A DNA stretch of 64,000 bases from Nansenia antarctica (Eukaryota; Chordata; Actinopteri; Argentiniformes; Microstomatidae). The notes under the pieces were generated by a model, which saw only the letters and a program-made list of their open reading frames with translations, searched no databases and was not told the DNA's origin. Below are positions 19,385 to 50,079 of this stretch, one piece after another (position 1 is the first letter of the stretch; every line of letters begins with the position of its first letter). Location of the stretch: NCBI GenBank assembly GCA_963989245.1, contig OZ022339.1:12846022-12910021 (forward strand), in the 5' to 3' direction. The position numbers were made by a program, and so were the translations under genes.

Positions 19385-20196
19385 AACACAACCAGGGACG
19401 CGGGAAGGGGGGTGCTGAGGGTGCTGCAGCACCCCCTAGCGGCAGGCAGAAGGAGCTCCTCCTGCCTGAATTTAAAAAAATAAAAATATTATTCAAACAA
19501 TAATTTAAAACAATATAATAACTATTGTTGCTTTTGGGAATAAAAATAAATGTGTTTTTTGTAATAAATGTAAAAATGTGTTTGTTCGTTTTAATGTTAG
19601 TGATCACATGGTCATATCTTGCTAGGGAATCTCTGAGTTCTTTAGCAAAAATGCTAAATCAGCCAGAACAATTGAAGTGGAGTTGGAAGAAGATGCTGAG
19701 CTTAACAACACTCCCATTAATGCTCTACTGTCGGACGTTGTTGAGAAAGAGCAACAGACGGCCAGAAACGTATTAGAACTGATATTCAGATCCATCCGAT
19801 TCTTCGGCAGCGAAGGGCTTCCGTTAAGAGGCAATAACAATCGACATGGAGTGCTGTCTGTAATAATGGTCAACATCATGTTTGTGGACATTGTGGGACA
19901 CTGTGAGCTGAGTGGAAATTACTGTAAATTCCAACACATTGTTGGTAAAATATTTAACGTTACGTCTTTGTAGTGTGCGGGTGCGTGCGTGCTTAACTAT
20001 TATTGCCCGTGCATTGGGGCCCGTCGTTATGCCACTGTGTGCGTGTGAGCGAACGAGCAATCAGCGAGAGGGAGGGAGGAAGGGAGGGAGAGAAATCGTT
20101 ATACTTTTTCCCCTGGCAATTTTTTTCCCTGTAGCGTATATAGACAGCACCTCAGCACCCCCAGTCAAAATACCTTCCCGCGTGCCTGAACACAAC
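19385..20196 (+). mobile_element. hAT-superfamily element with ZMYM-like transposase remnant
   Basis: Element 19393-20188 is flanked by identical 8-bp duplications aacacaac (19385-19392, 20189-20196). Terminal inverted repeats: cagggacgcgggaagg at left and ccttcccgcgtgcctg at right, each followed inward by ggggtgctgagg or its inverse. The plus strand at about 19620-19870 keeps a short transposase piece (EKEQQTARNVLELIF, then FGSEGLPLRGN) of the hAT/ZMYM1-like type. The rest is deleted, so it is non-autonomous. Confidence 0.88.
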
Positions 20197-20314
20197 AGAG
20201 TTCAGATCAACGTTCTGGTCGACTTGTTACGTCAAAGTCAAAATAGCTTCAGACGGGATCACATAGAAGAACGGATTAAAATGACAATCAGTCAGTCAGA
20301 AGGCGACGACAGCA

Positions 20315-20405
20315 AAAGGCTTGTTCTGTTCATGTTAGGATGGGGCCTGCTGGGTCTACAGGCTTGTTCTGTTCATGTTAGGGTGGGGCCTGCTGGGTCT
20401 ACAGC
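20315..20405 (+). repeat. 44-bp tandem duplication
   Basis: caggcttgttctgttcatgt followed by taggatggggcctgctgggt is present twice with one difference. No coding meaning seen. Confidence 0.8.
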
Positions 20406-20493
20406 CCTCAGAGATACATCAAATGATCTGACCCAACCCCAGGGTTTAAGTGTTATATGTGCTATACTACTCTTGACAGTGCTATATAGGCGT

Positions 20494-20642
20494 ATTACAC
20501 TCAGGGTTGCCAGATGAGGCGGGTTACCGCCGAATGGGCTACTTTTGATAACACTGGGCTGGAAAAAAAAAGCATTTGGGTGGGTTTTAGACTGTGGTTA
20601 GGCTGGAAATGGACAATCCCATCTGGCAACCCTGATTACACT
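20494..20642 (+). mobile_element. hAT-type MITE (133 bp)
   Basis: Element 20502-20634 has perfect terminal repeats cagggttgccagat / atctggcaaccctg and identical 8-bp duplications attacact at 20494-20501 and 20635-20642. Confidence 0.9.
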
Positions 20643-20814
20643 TGACCGTGCTATATACAGTACTATACTGGTCTTCACAGTGTTATACAATACTGTACTG
20701 GTCTATACCGCACTGGTCTTCTTGACGCTATTTTTCCTTTTTCACATTCATGAAATGGTTACCTGTGTTTTGTTTGCCCTTGTCAATGCAAATGTGAAAA
20801 CGCTGTTGAACGGT

Positions 20815-20995
20815 AGAGATAGTATAGATAATATATCTATTATATATATTATTATATTATATTATATATAGATAGATAGATAGATAATATATATATTATA
20901 TATATTATTATATTATATATAGATAGATAGATAATATATCTATTATATCTATTATTATATTATATTATATTATAGATACATAGATAGATAATGTT
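20815..20995 (+). repeat. (ATAG)n/(AT)n microsatellite
   Basis: Alternating tatatatt and gatagata runs, self-complementary and low in complexity. Confidence 0.9.
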
Positions 20996-21890
20996 AGAGT
21001 CGTTTCAGTTTAGAACACGTAAAGGCTGCGTTTGTAAAGTCGCTCTGGAATCTGATCAGCACGCATGGAATGCCTCTTGTCCAATCAAATCACTTGGTCC
21101 CTTTATGATGTTGAAGCCAGTGTCGCAGCTTACGTCATAGAACAGGGACGACGTCACAGCAAGGCCGGTGCCATGGTGACCATGCAACTTGTGTGAACTA
21201 ATGCTAATTTGCTAATGCTAATAATAACGTTTATTTGTATAGCACTGTGCAGCTAATACTAGTAATTATTAATAATACTGATAGGAATTCGTGTATTTGT
21301 CTTAAAGTTGGATACCAAAATCACCAACACTTAGGCTAAGCAACATGCATGTTCTTGTTCATAATAACAGCAATTGGCTGTTAATAACAATAATCATAAT
21401 CATAATAATCATAATAACTAATTATTAAACAAACAGTTCAAATAAAATCTGATTATCGGATAAAATCAGATTATCGGATGTAGGACTAGATTAGATCAAA
21501 CAGCATCCAAATGTTTACATTGTTGATTCACATAAGCAGCATGATAATTGTACTTTGAACGATACTAAAATCCATCAGTTCCGTTTAAAGACTATATATA
21601 TATATCTTAATTAATATGGGCATACAGTAAAATATATTCCACTATAATGGTAAATATTAAAGTAAATGTATGTACCCCACTAACCCTAACTATAGGCCTA
21701 ACGGGGCAGCATGCTGTTACTTACCTTGTAAAGGGTCATTACACTTGTTCCACACACATCCATTCTGGTTCCTCAGAATGAGATCTTCTGAAGCGTGGTG
21801 GTTATATGACAGTTACCGTGTTATTATTCATTCCCGTTTTCCAAGTAAAATTGTCCAACGTTGAACATTTCTGTCGTTGAATTTCCGTCA
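20996..21890. other. AT-rich intergenic DNA, nothing recognised
   Basis: No exon-like frame, RNA gene or bounded transposon was recognised. It contains short runs such as aataatcataataa and a direct repeat aaaatctgattatcggat near 21450. Confidence 0.5.
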
Positions 21891-21924
21891 ACGACCGAGT
21901 CTGTAAGTCTCCGGTGTGTCGCCC

Positions 21925-22345
21925 AGTGAGCAATTTTACGTTGATTAGACGTCTAAACAACGTCTAAATGGCCCGTAGACGTCTAGGCCAAATCGAGGCT
22001 AAATATCGGCCATATTGGAAATGTAAAAAACGTCTATGTTTAGACGTTGAAATGCCGTTGAAACATAGACGTTGTTTCCCTTTCTATGTTTCAACGGCAT
22101 TTCAACGTCTAAACATAGACGTTGTTTCAATTTCCAATTTAGCTTAAATTTAACCTAGACATTGAAACACCGGTGTTTAAACCTAGGCTAAAACAAAGCA
22201 TAATGGAGGTGAAATTGAAACGACTGTTTCTATAGGCATTTCAACGGCAGACTATATATAGCTGTTGAAATGCAGTTTAAACAGACGTTTCAATTTCCAA
22301 TTTCACATCAATTTAGCTTTGTTATAGCCTAGACGTTTAAACACT
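21925..22345. mobile_element. Palindromic MITE-like cluster built from acgtcta motifs
   Basis: Many direct and inverted copies of tagacgtc/gacgtcta and tgaaacatagacg. The core is a perfect palindrome with 39-bp arms at 22030-22068 and 22084-22122 and a 15-bp spacer. Related degenerate arms extend to 22340. Termini and a target duplication were not resolved. Confidence 0.7.
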
Positions 22346-22724
22346 TAGTATAAGTAGACAAATACAATTTTCATGAGTAATAAGTAAATATAAATAAGGA
22401 AATATGAATAGGAACATGTATTTATTTAGGGAACTAGTAAATACGAAATAAATAAAAAAAAAAAAGAATATTAAATATTAACAATGTTGATTGTTGTGGA
22501 ACATTTAACAACATAATAACAACATATTTAATAACATAATAACAATGAAATAGGAACATTTAACTAGTAAACATTTAACTAGTAAATACAAAATAAAAAT
22601 AAGGAAAAAAGAATATTAAATATTAACAATGTTGATTGATGTGGAACATTTAACAACATAATAACAATGAAATAGGAACATTTAACAACATAATAGTATT
22701 TATTGACAGTTATGGAGACAACAT

Positions 22725-25700
22725 TTAGGTTGGGTTATTCTGTCTGTAGCCAGCATCGCCCGTTCTGCCTGGGGCCTGCTTCAGGTGATCTCCAATGCTC
22801 GCCCTTGCCTCCACCTCTGTGACCTTTTTTAGGTTCATGACAGCTTCTGTAATTAAATAAAGCAAAAGAAAAGTTATTTTCACAGAAGAATCCCATTTAA
22901 AACTTTAAAAAGCAAGAGTAAAGAGCCAGATAAATTGTGGATTGCCTACTATGTGCCAAAGAAAATGTAATATGCTTGAATGTCTGGTGCCCTGTAGCTC
23001 TTGTTCCTATAGTGAGCAAATGTTTGACACTCGCCACAAAATAATCTGTAGTATGCTACCACCCACCCTAGACCACCGTGTATGGATAGTAGAGTTGAAG
23101 CCGTTGCTATAGACAACAAACCTTTAGTGCACACCTTTTTGATCAAGTCAAGTTAGCTGATGACGGTGCAGGCCTGATCAACAACAACATGGCGGCCTAC
23201 AGTACAGAGGATAAGTTAACCACCTAGTATAATGCTGCCTGGAAAATTACCTCAGCATCGACAAGACCAAGGAGCCGATTGTGGACTATAGAAAGGGTAG
23301 CAAGAGGAAGAGAAGCAAAAAGCCCCACCCCTTGCAGATACAATGCTTCTTGCCCAGTTATCGGTTCCAACCTACCCAATATGACACGGTACAGGGCAGT
23401 CTGCCCAAAGGCCCTCTTGTTCCGCAGCCCCCCACCACTGATGTTGAAAAGGGACATCAGGCTATTTGTCATGCATCTGTAAGAGAGAGGGGGAAAAGCC
23501 GTTACATGACTAATGTGCATTATGGGTGAAATTATGTTATACATGAAGTCAACCTGCGTCTTTGTTCATGCATTTAAATACCTGTCCATCATCTTGTTTG
23601 TGCAGTCCCTTGCACTTTTCCCTCCGATGCTCATCATCACGGAGGTCTGTGTGGATTTTTTTTACAAATCATGTACAAATCATGTACAATCATTTAAACC
23701 CTTTGAAGTTTAAATATTTTGCCATCTCCATTGAACTCATTTTCAGGTGTATTATACATTGAACTCATTTTCGTGTATATTACATTTTTGGGGTTTAAAT
23801 TTGTCTGTAATTTTTTTGCGCGGTAAATGCAGCCGTAAACTTTTCTTTTAAATTATCACCATGCTTTGTCGGAAATGTTCCTTCTTCAGCTCCTCCTCCT
23901 GCTCTGTGAAATCTGTTTCCGTCTCCAGCTGTCGCAGTGAAAATGTTTGCCATGGCTCTCTCCTCCTCACCTCGTCCAAAATTTCGAGGAGTAGGCCCAC
24001 AACTGTCCTCTGGAATGCTGATGTAAATCACAATGTAATAAGTTAAATAAAGTGAAAACATTCCGTGCTTAAGCAAACCGCAAAGATCTCACAAATATAA
24101 CAATTTCTGACTGAGGCAATGGAAGGAGCTTCTTCTTTTGTATTTTCACATACTTAACAGGACTGAAGTCAAATAACATGAAATGTTACTAGCTTCAATT
24201 GGAATTCTTACTTTTTTCTGAAAGTGGGTATTTGTCTTTAGGTCCTGTTGAGATAGAGAGCATACGAACAAGTTTGCTAAATCAGTTTGGAGCAGAAGAA
24301 AAAAATCACAAACATGCAGATAATCGTGAGATGCATTTGAATACATATGTTTAGGGGGAGTCAGGCTTTTCTGGGGTGTACCTGAAACAAGCAAGTATAT
24401 TTTCTTAAAACTCTGAAGGGTCACTTTTGGCTTCAACTGGTGCAACTGTAACTCAAGACTGTACAGGGGGTCGCCCAATAATCGCAGGGTCCAATCCTGG
24501 CTCCTCCTCTCCTCATGTCCCGTATTGTCACCAGAACCCCTGTCATCAGTCACATCACCCCCATTCTACACCAACTCCACTGGCTCCCCATCAAACACCG
24601 CATCGACTACAAAATCCTTCTCCACACTTTCAAGGCCATCCATAACCTCGCCCCTCCATACCTGTCCGACCTCCTCCACATCAACATTCCCACCCGGTCC
24701 CTCAGGTCTGCCTCCTCCATCAACCTGACCGTCCCCCCAGCCCGTCTGGCATTTCTCTGACAGGAGAGGACGTTCGGGGTCTTGAGACACTGGGACTATT
24801 TCAACAAGAAAGGTGTTATGAGTCTTTGCAGCTCCATGACAGACCTTACCATATTCTCATGTAACAACAACATTAACATTTTTTATAATACCTGGTGTGG
24901 ATGAGTGTTGAGTTGATAAGGAAGTAGAATCTTCATCAGCTTTTCAAAGTGAAAAAAAAACAAAAATAAATCACATGATCCCATATATTCAAGTTAGTTT
25001 CACTAGGAATAAATAGTAGAGGAGGAAAGTTAGACCAGTTATATATTTAGAATACTAACTCATTACTTACATTCATCATTCTCAGGCAGGGTGTAGAGGT
25101 TCTTAGAAACTGTAAAATAAACATTAAAACCTGCTTTCTTTGAAGTAAATGTCAGTTCAACACAATATGGAACACAATACGGAAAATGAAGATGGGTGGA
25201 CTAACATTGTGGCTAGCCTACTTAACATCAAGACCGCCCCCAATCTATGGACTTTCAAGACTCTGCTCAAATCCCACTATTGCTGTGAAAAAGGCTATTG
25301 AGACGTCCTCATGCTTTATTTAGTTTGGACATTTGTCTTTGTCTTAAATGTGTGCTGTAACAAATGTTGGTTGTCCCCTATTCTATTGTCCTTACGCTCT
25401 ACTCTATGACTATGAGGCTGGGAAGACAAATCGGCAACACACTACATGAACTGAATTGAGATTATATTATAGAAAAATAGTCATAGTACCTGGTGTTGAT
25501 GACTGCAGAGGAGAGTCTATCATTGTAGAGTCATCAGTGGCTTTTCAAACAAAGATCAAAGCACATGAACAACTTCAAACAGGAACAAGTAGCACAGAAT
25601 GAGAGGAAAGACCAGTTATATTTTAAAAATACAAACGCATTGCTTACAGGCATATTCTTCTTTGTCCTTTTCTTCTAATTCAAAGAGGTCCATAGAAACT

Positions 25701-26030
25701 GATCGTTAAAAGGAAATATCGTTAAAATGTGCTTTCTTAAATACAAATTAATTATTAAATTGAGATGGGTGAACCAACATTGTGACCAAACTCACATGGA
25801 TTTGGGGGGCTTTTTTTTTGCATTTGCATTTGCTTCACAGAGGCCTTCTGCAACCCTGCAACAAATATACTGATATGAACAATAACTACACATGAACAAT
25901 CAATTTGTAGCAAGACAGACATCCGGGGTGAATAGAAAGTTAACATTTATAAGTATAGAATAGAGCGCCAACTAGATTTTACCTGAAGTGACTTTTTTGA
26001 ATTTTGGCGGTGGGGCAGGGAAGACAACAC
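22725..26030 (-). CDS. Multi-exon gene with DUF4806-like C-terminus, 5' partial
   Basis: Eleven consistent exons on the minus strand: 26030-25983, 25855-25796, 25698-25648, 25540-25490, 25109-25071, 24939-24892, 24381-24314, about 24009-23860, 23646-23582, 23476-23376, 22846-22725 (stop TAA). All but one junction I checked joins in phase with a GT donor and AG acceptor; the 24314/24009 junction is less certain. The first six exons are short with phase-1 ends and encode Pro/Ser/acidic linker. The last four encode a helical domain: RTVVGLLLEILDEVRRRE, SIGGKSARDCTNKMM, MTNSLMSLFNISGGG, LRNKRAFGQTALYRVIL and a tail VMNLKKVTEVEARASIGDHL. That layout resembles DUF4806 proteins, a multicopy fish family of unknown function. 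Exon pairs 25698/25540 and 25109/24939 look like tandem duplicates. The N-terminus was not found. Confidence 0.6.
23140..23330 (+). mobile_element. Possible CR1/Rex-like LINE reverse transcriptase scrap
   Basis: Plus-strand frames read GLINNNMAAYSTEDKLTT followed, after a stop and frame change, by a K(T)KE-type end, resembling the LINE segment after the YADD box. Short and degenerate, within an intron of the DUF4806-like gene. Confidence 0.35.
24497..24762 (+). mobile_element. CR1/L2-like LINE ORF fragment
   Basis: Frame 24515-24760 encodes HITPILHQLHWLPIKHRIDY, then ILLHTFKAIHNLAPPYLSDL and TRSLRSASSINLTVP. This is the C-terminal signature of fish non-LTR retrotransposons of the CR1/L2/Rex group. 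Nested in an intron of the DUF4806-like gene, opposite strand. Confidence 0.8.
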
Positions 26031-26056
26031 CTGTAATGACAAAGACGTGTCAATAC

Positions 26057-26597
26057 CTATGCTAATGCTACCCCACAGTGTACACTTAACAACCCCTTTA
26101 CTTTCACAAATAAGACAGACAAACTTGGACATTCAACAAAAAAGTGTTCAAAATGTTCATCCCTCCCTTTACATACATCACATACCCTACCTACATTCCT
26201 ATCCATTTGGTGCAAAACGACATTTGTGTAAACCCTATTGTGCCTAATCTTAAAATCATTGTGCTCACATTCTACGCTATTATATTTCACACCCAAATTT
26301 GCCCATACCTTTCCCACATCAAAACCTTCAAAAACCTTTTCCCACACCTTCTCTGACGCTGGCCTCACCAACCCATCACCCAGTAAATCTATATATATAT
26401 CCCTTTTGTTTTCACATCCTCAAACTTGACCTCTAAACCTTTCCTTTCTACCCTTAATTCTACCATCCTTTTTTCCTCACCTGCCTCTCCCTGTCCTAAC
26501 ATTAAAGTTGTCCATTCCCTATACTGTCCCTAATTCTATTATACACTCCTGCAATCCCACCTATTCTTATATCCCTATTCACTGCCCTTATTCCCTG

Positions 26598-26600
<3 letters not shown>
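26057..26600 (-). mobile_element. LINE ORF2 C-terminal fragment
   Basis: Minus-strand frame 26057-26371 encodes HNDFKIRHNRVYTNVVLHQ then CDVCKGRDEHFEHFFVECP, the Cys/His finger typical of the C-terminus of L1/Tx1-type LINEs. The upstream part to about 26600 is similar but frameshifted. Confidence 0.65.

Positions 26601-26601
<1 letters not shown>

Positions 26602-26632
<31 letters not shown>
26602..26632 (+). repeat. (TA)n microsatellite
   Basis: A pure at dinucleotide run at the 5' boundary of the LINE fragment. Confidence 0.9.
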
Positions 26633-26633
<1 letters not shown>

Positions 26634-26939
26634 AAGTTATTTTGGTAAACTGGACACATTTTGGGAATATATGTGGTTACTTTCTCGCCTGAAAACATAT
26701 TAAAACTTCCTAAAATGACATGTTAACACTTGTAAAGCCACAATTACATATTTTAGCTAATGGAGGTTTAAAATGGAGGTTTAAATTCGCCGCTGCAGTA
26801 TGGAGTATGCATAATGGTCGGCTGGTTTTCGGATACTACTATACTATTATTGTGAATTTAGTAGGCAGTATGCAGTATATACTCATTGAGTATGCTAGTA
26901 TGCAGTATGCTAGTACGCTATTCCGAACACAGCCTTCGT

Positions 26940-27077
26940 GTAGACAGCGCCCCATGTGGGGATGACATTAAAGTCAGGGAAGCGAAACATGTGAAGCTGA
27001 CAGTGACGTCATTCGGGGAGCGACAGTGTGGTGCAGATGTCTGGCTGAGCCAGCGTGATTATCTTAATCGAACAAAA
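26940..27077 (+). promoter_or_regulatory. rrp12 5' region with consensus CRE
   Basis: A perfect CRE palindrome, tgacgtca, lies at 27004-27011, 67 bp upstream of the rrp12 ATG, in a locally CpG-containing stretch. No TATA box is seen, as is usual for housekeeping genes. Confidence 0.5.
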
Positions 27078-47935
<20,858 letters not shown>

Positions 47936-47968
47936 AACGTTTATTAAAGTTCTGAAGTTTATTAGAAC

Positions 47969-48314
47969 TGTGTGTGCAGGGACAGTAACACCGTTTTACT
48001 TGCCTGGAGCAAGTAAAAGATTTGCCGGGTTTGTTTGCGCGAGCCCGACGACGCTGCTAGATCCTGGATATTTTTACCTGTATGCAGGAAGAACAACAGA
48101 TGGCGCAGGCGCGAGACCAGACTAGATGATCGTGAGTGAAGATATTATCAAAGCGTACTGGTGATCGACAGGCGCGTACGCTTTGATAATATCTTCACTC
48201 CACGAAAATATCCAGGATCTAGCAGCGTCGTCGTGCTCGCACAAACAAACCCAGCGAATGTTTTACTTGCTCCGGGCAAGTAAAACGGTGTTACTGTCGA
48301 ACCCTGGTGTGTCT
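47969..48314. mobile_element. Foldback MITE just 3' of the rrp12 stop codon
   Basis: Element about 47977-48306, cagggacagtaacaccgttt ... aacggtgttactgtcgaacc-ctg. Almost the whole element is an inverted repeat around gatcgacaggcgcgtac. It starts 42 bp after the rrp12 stop, beyond an ATTAAA signal, so read-through transcripts would carry a long hairpin. Confidence 0.85.
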
Positions 48315-48951
48315 GTCTGTCTCTGTGCTCGTTCTGGAGGACCTGCCTGCTTCATCCGATCTATACAGTTTCACTTATCTGTCAAACAAGTGGACATGAG
48401 GAGATCAATGTGTTAACACAGGCCTGTGTGTCCAAGCAGTGCGTGTATTCACGTGGGGTAGACAGTGTGACAGCGAAAGAGAACATATGAGTTAAAGATG
48501 GCGGTTGCCTCTCTTCTCTGGACGTCTGTTATGTCACCTCCAGACATGGTACAGTATCTAGCTTTTTCAATACATTTTCAGTGACAAAAAAAAAGAAGAG
48601 AAATATATTTATGATCGTTGGCAGGTGTATTCATAAGTTACAATCCATCTGTTAAACAAGATAAGTATATTTGTGTATCCTGCTTAAAATGATTTTTTTT
48701 TTTTAAAAGAGAAAAAATATGGTGCTGATAATACTGTGTACCGAAGAAAAATGGCTTCCATGTCAATGCTCTGTTTGACAGCTAGAGGGCGCTCTGTCTT
48801 TGAAAATGAAGATAAGAACTGGCAAAACATTCATAGATTTCCTCTCAGATTCCAGCACACTGTTTGTATCTTTGTATTGCATTATGATTAAACAAACCAT
48901 TCTTGACTCAATCTTTGTCATATTGTTTTAATTTACTTCACATTCAAGTGG
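48315..48951. other. Intergenic stretch, nothing firm
   Basis: Contains A- and T-runs and an attaaac motif near 48887, but no exon, RNA gene or bounded repeat that I can support. Confidence 0.4.
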
Positions 48952-49222
48952 CGGGGCGGCTGTTGCGCTGGAGGTAGAGTCGCCGTCTAATGATCACAAG
49001 GTTGGCAGATCAGCGGTTCGGGCCCCGGCTGGCCACAGGTCGAAGTGTCCTTGGGCAAGACACTGAACCCCAAAATTGCTCCCAGTGAGCAGGCCAGCTC
49101 CTTGCATGGCAGCTTGCCGCCATTGGTGTGTGAATGTGTGTGTGAATGGGTGAATGAGAGGCCGTTGTAAAGCACTTTGGAGCAGCAAAAAAGGCGCTAT
49201 ATAAGTGCAGTCCATTTGCCAT
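48952..49222 (+). mobile_element. tRNA-derived SINE (forward orientation)
   Basis: The head ggcggctgttgcgctggagg with box-B-like gcggttcgggccccggc is followed by the family body (gggcaagacactgaacccca) and tail gcgctatataagtgcagtcc. The most complete of the three copies. Confidence 0.87.
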
Positions 49223-49589
49223 CAAGTGCTCTCAAGAACTCTTCAGCAGTACCTAGTCAAACATGACAACAAACATTAGAGTTGGCGAACACATCTGATG
49301 ATCTCTGACTCAGACGGGCCTGGGCCCAATAGTGGGGCCTCTTATAAGAATAGTAAACTAGCAGGCTAGGCAGAGTGTAAGACTGCGGCTAGTTGGTTAC
49401 CAGGGGTGAGGGGACGTACCCCAGAATCCCTAGAGTGTCCAGTGTGTGGGTGAGTCAGTCATTCCTGTGTGCTGTCTGGACTGCTGCCTTCTCAGCCCTG
49501 TGCTAAAGCAACACTGTCCAGTGGAGGCAGGGCAGCTGAAAGATCTATTCAGGAGATTACAACCACCAGCATACAACACTCCTGCTGTT

Positions 49590-49593
49590 CATT

Positions 49594-49647
<54 letters not shown>
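49590..49647 (+). repeat. (CT)n microsatellite
   Basis: A pure ct run of about 56 bp. Confidence 0.95.
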
Positions 49648-49771
49648 AATAACTGCAGTGTCTTATTGTGGTGAGTGAGGGGAGATTCAATGATAATTAG
49701 ACCATGAGGTAGTGTGCACAAGGGTCTGAGTGGGTCAGTATGTATGAGAGGATGTGGAATAGTATGTAGTG

Positions 49772-50071
49772 TAGTGTCTTCGGAAAGTATTCAGACCCTT
49801 TCACTTTTTCCACATTTTGTTGTGCTAAAAACAAAGATATTAATTCCAGAATTACATGAACTATTATACTTGCATTAAGATGGACTCAATTCAACTTAAT
49901 GAATGATTTGTTGATACATTTTTAGCATTTTCGCTCATTTTAAGTGTCATAGCAATGGGTATTTCTGTATTTTAGGGTTAGGGTTAGTAACCATAACCCT
50001 AACCCATTTACAGAAATGTAAAGAAATGTGGAAAAAGTGAAGAGGTCTGAATACTTTCCGAAGACACTGTA
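49772..50071 (+). mobile_element. Tc1-type MITE (300 bp)
   Basis: Ends agtgtcttcggaaagtattc / gaatactttccgaagacact, extending inward (ctttttccacattt / aaatgtggaaaaag), between TA dinucleotides. The centre holds ttagggttagggttag facing its own inverse. Confidence 0.88.
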
Positions 50072-50079
50072 TTGAAAGA

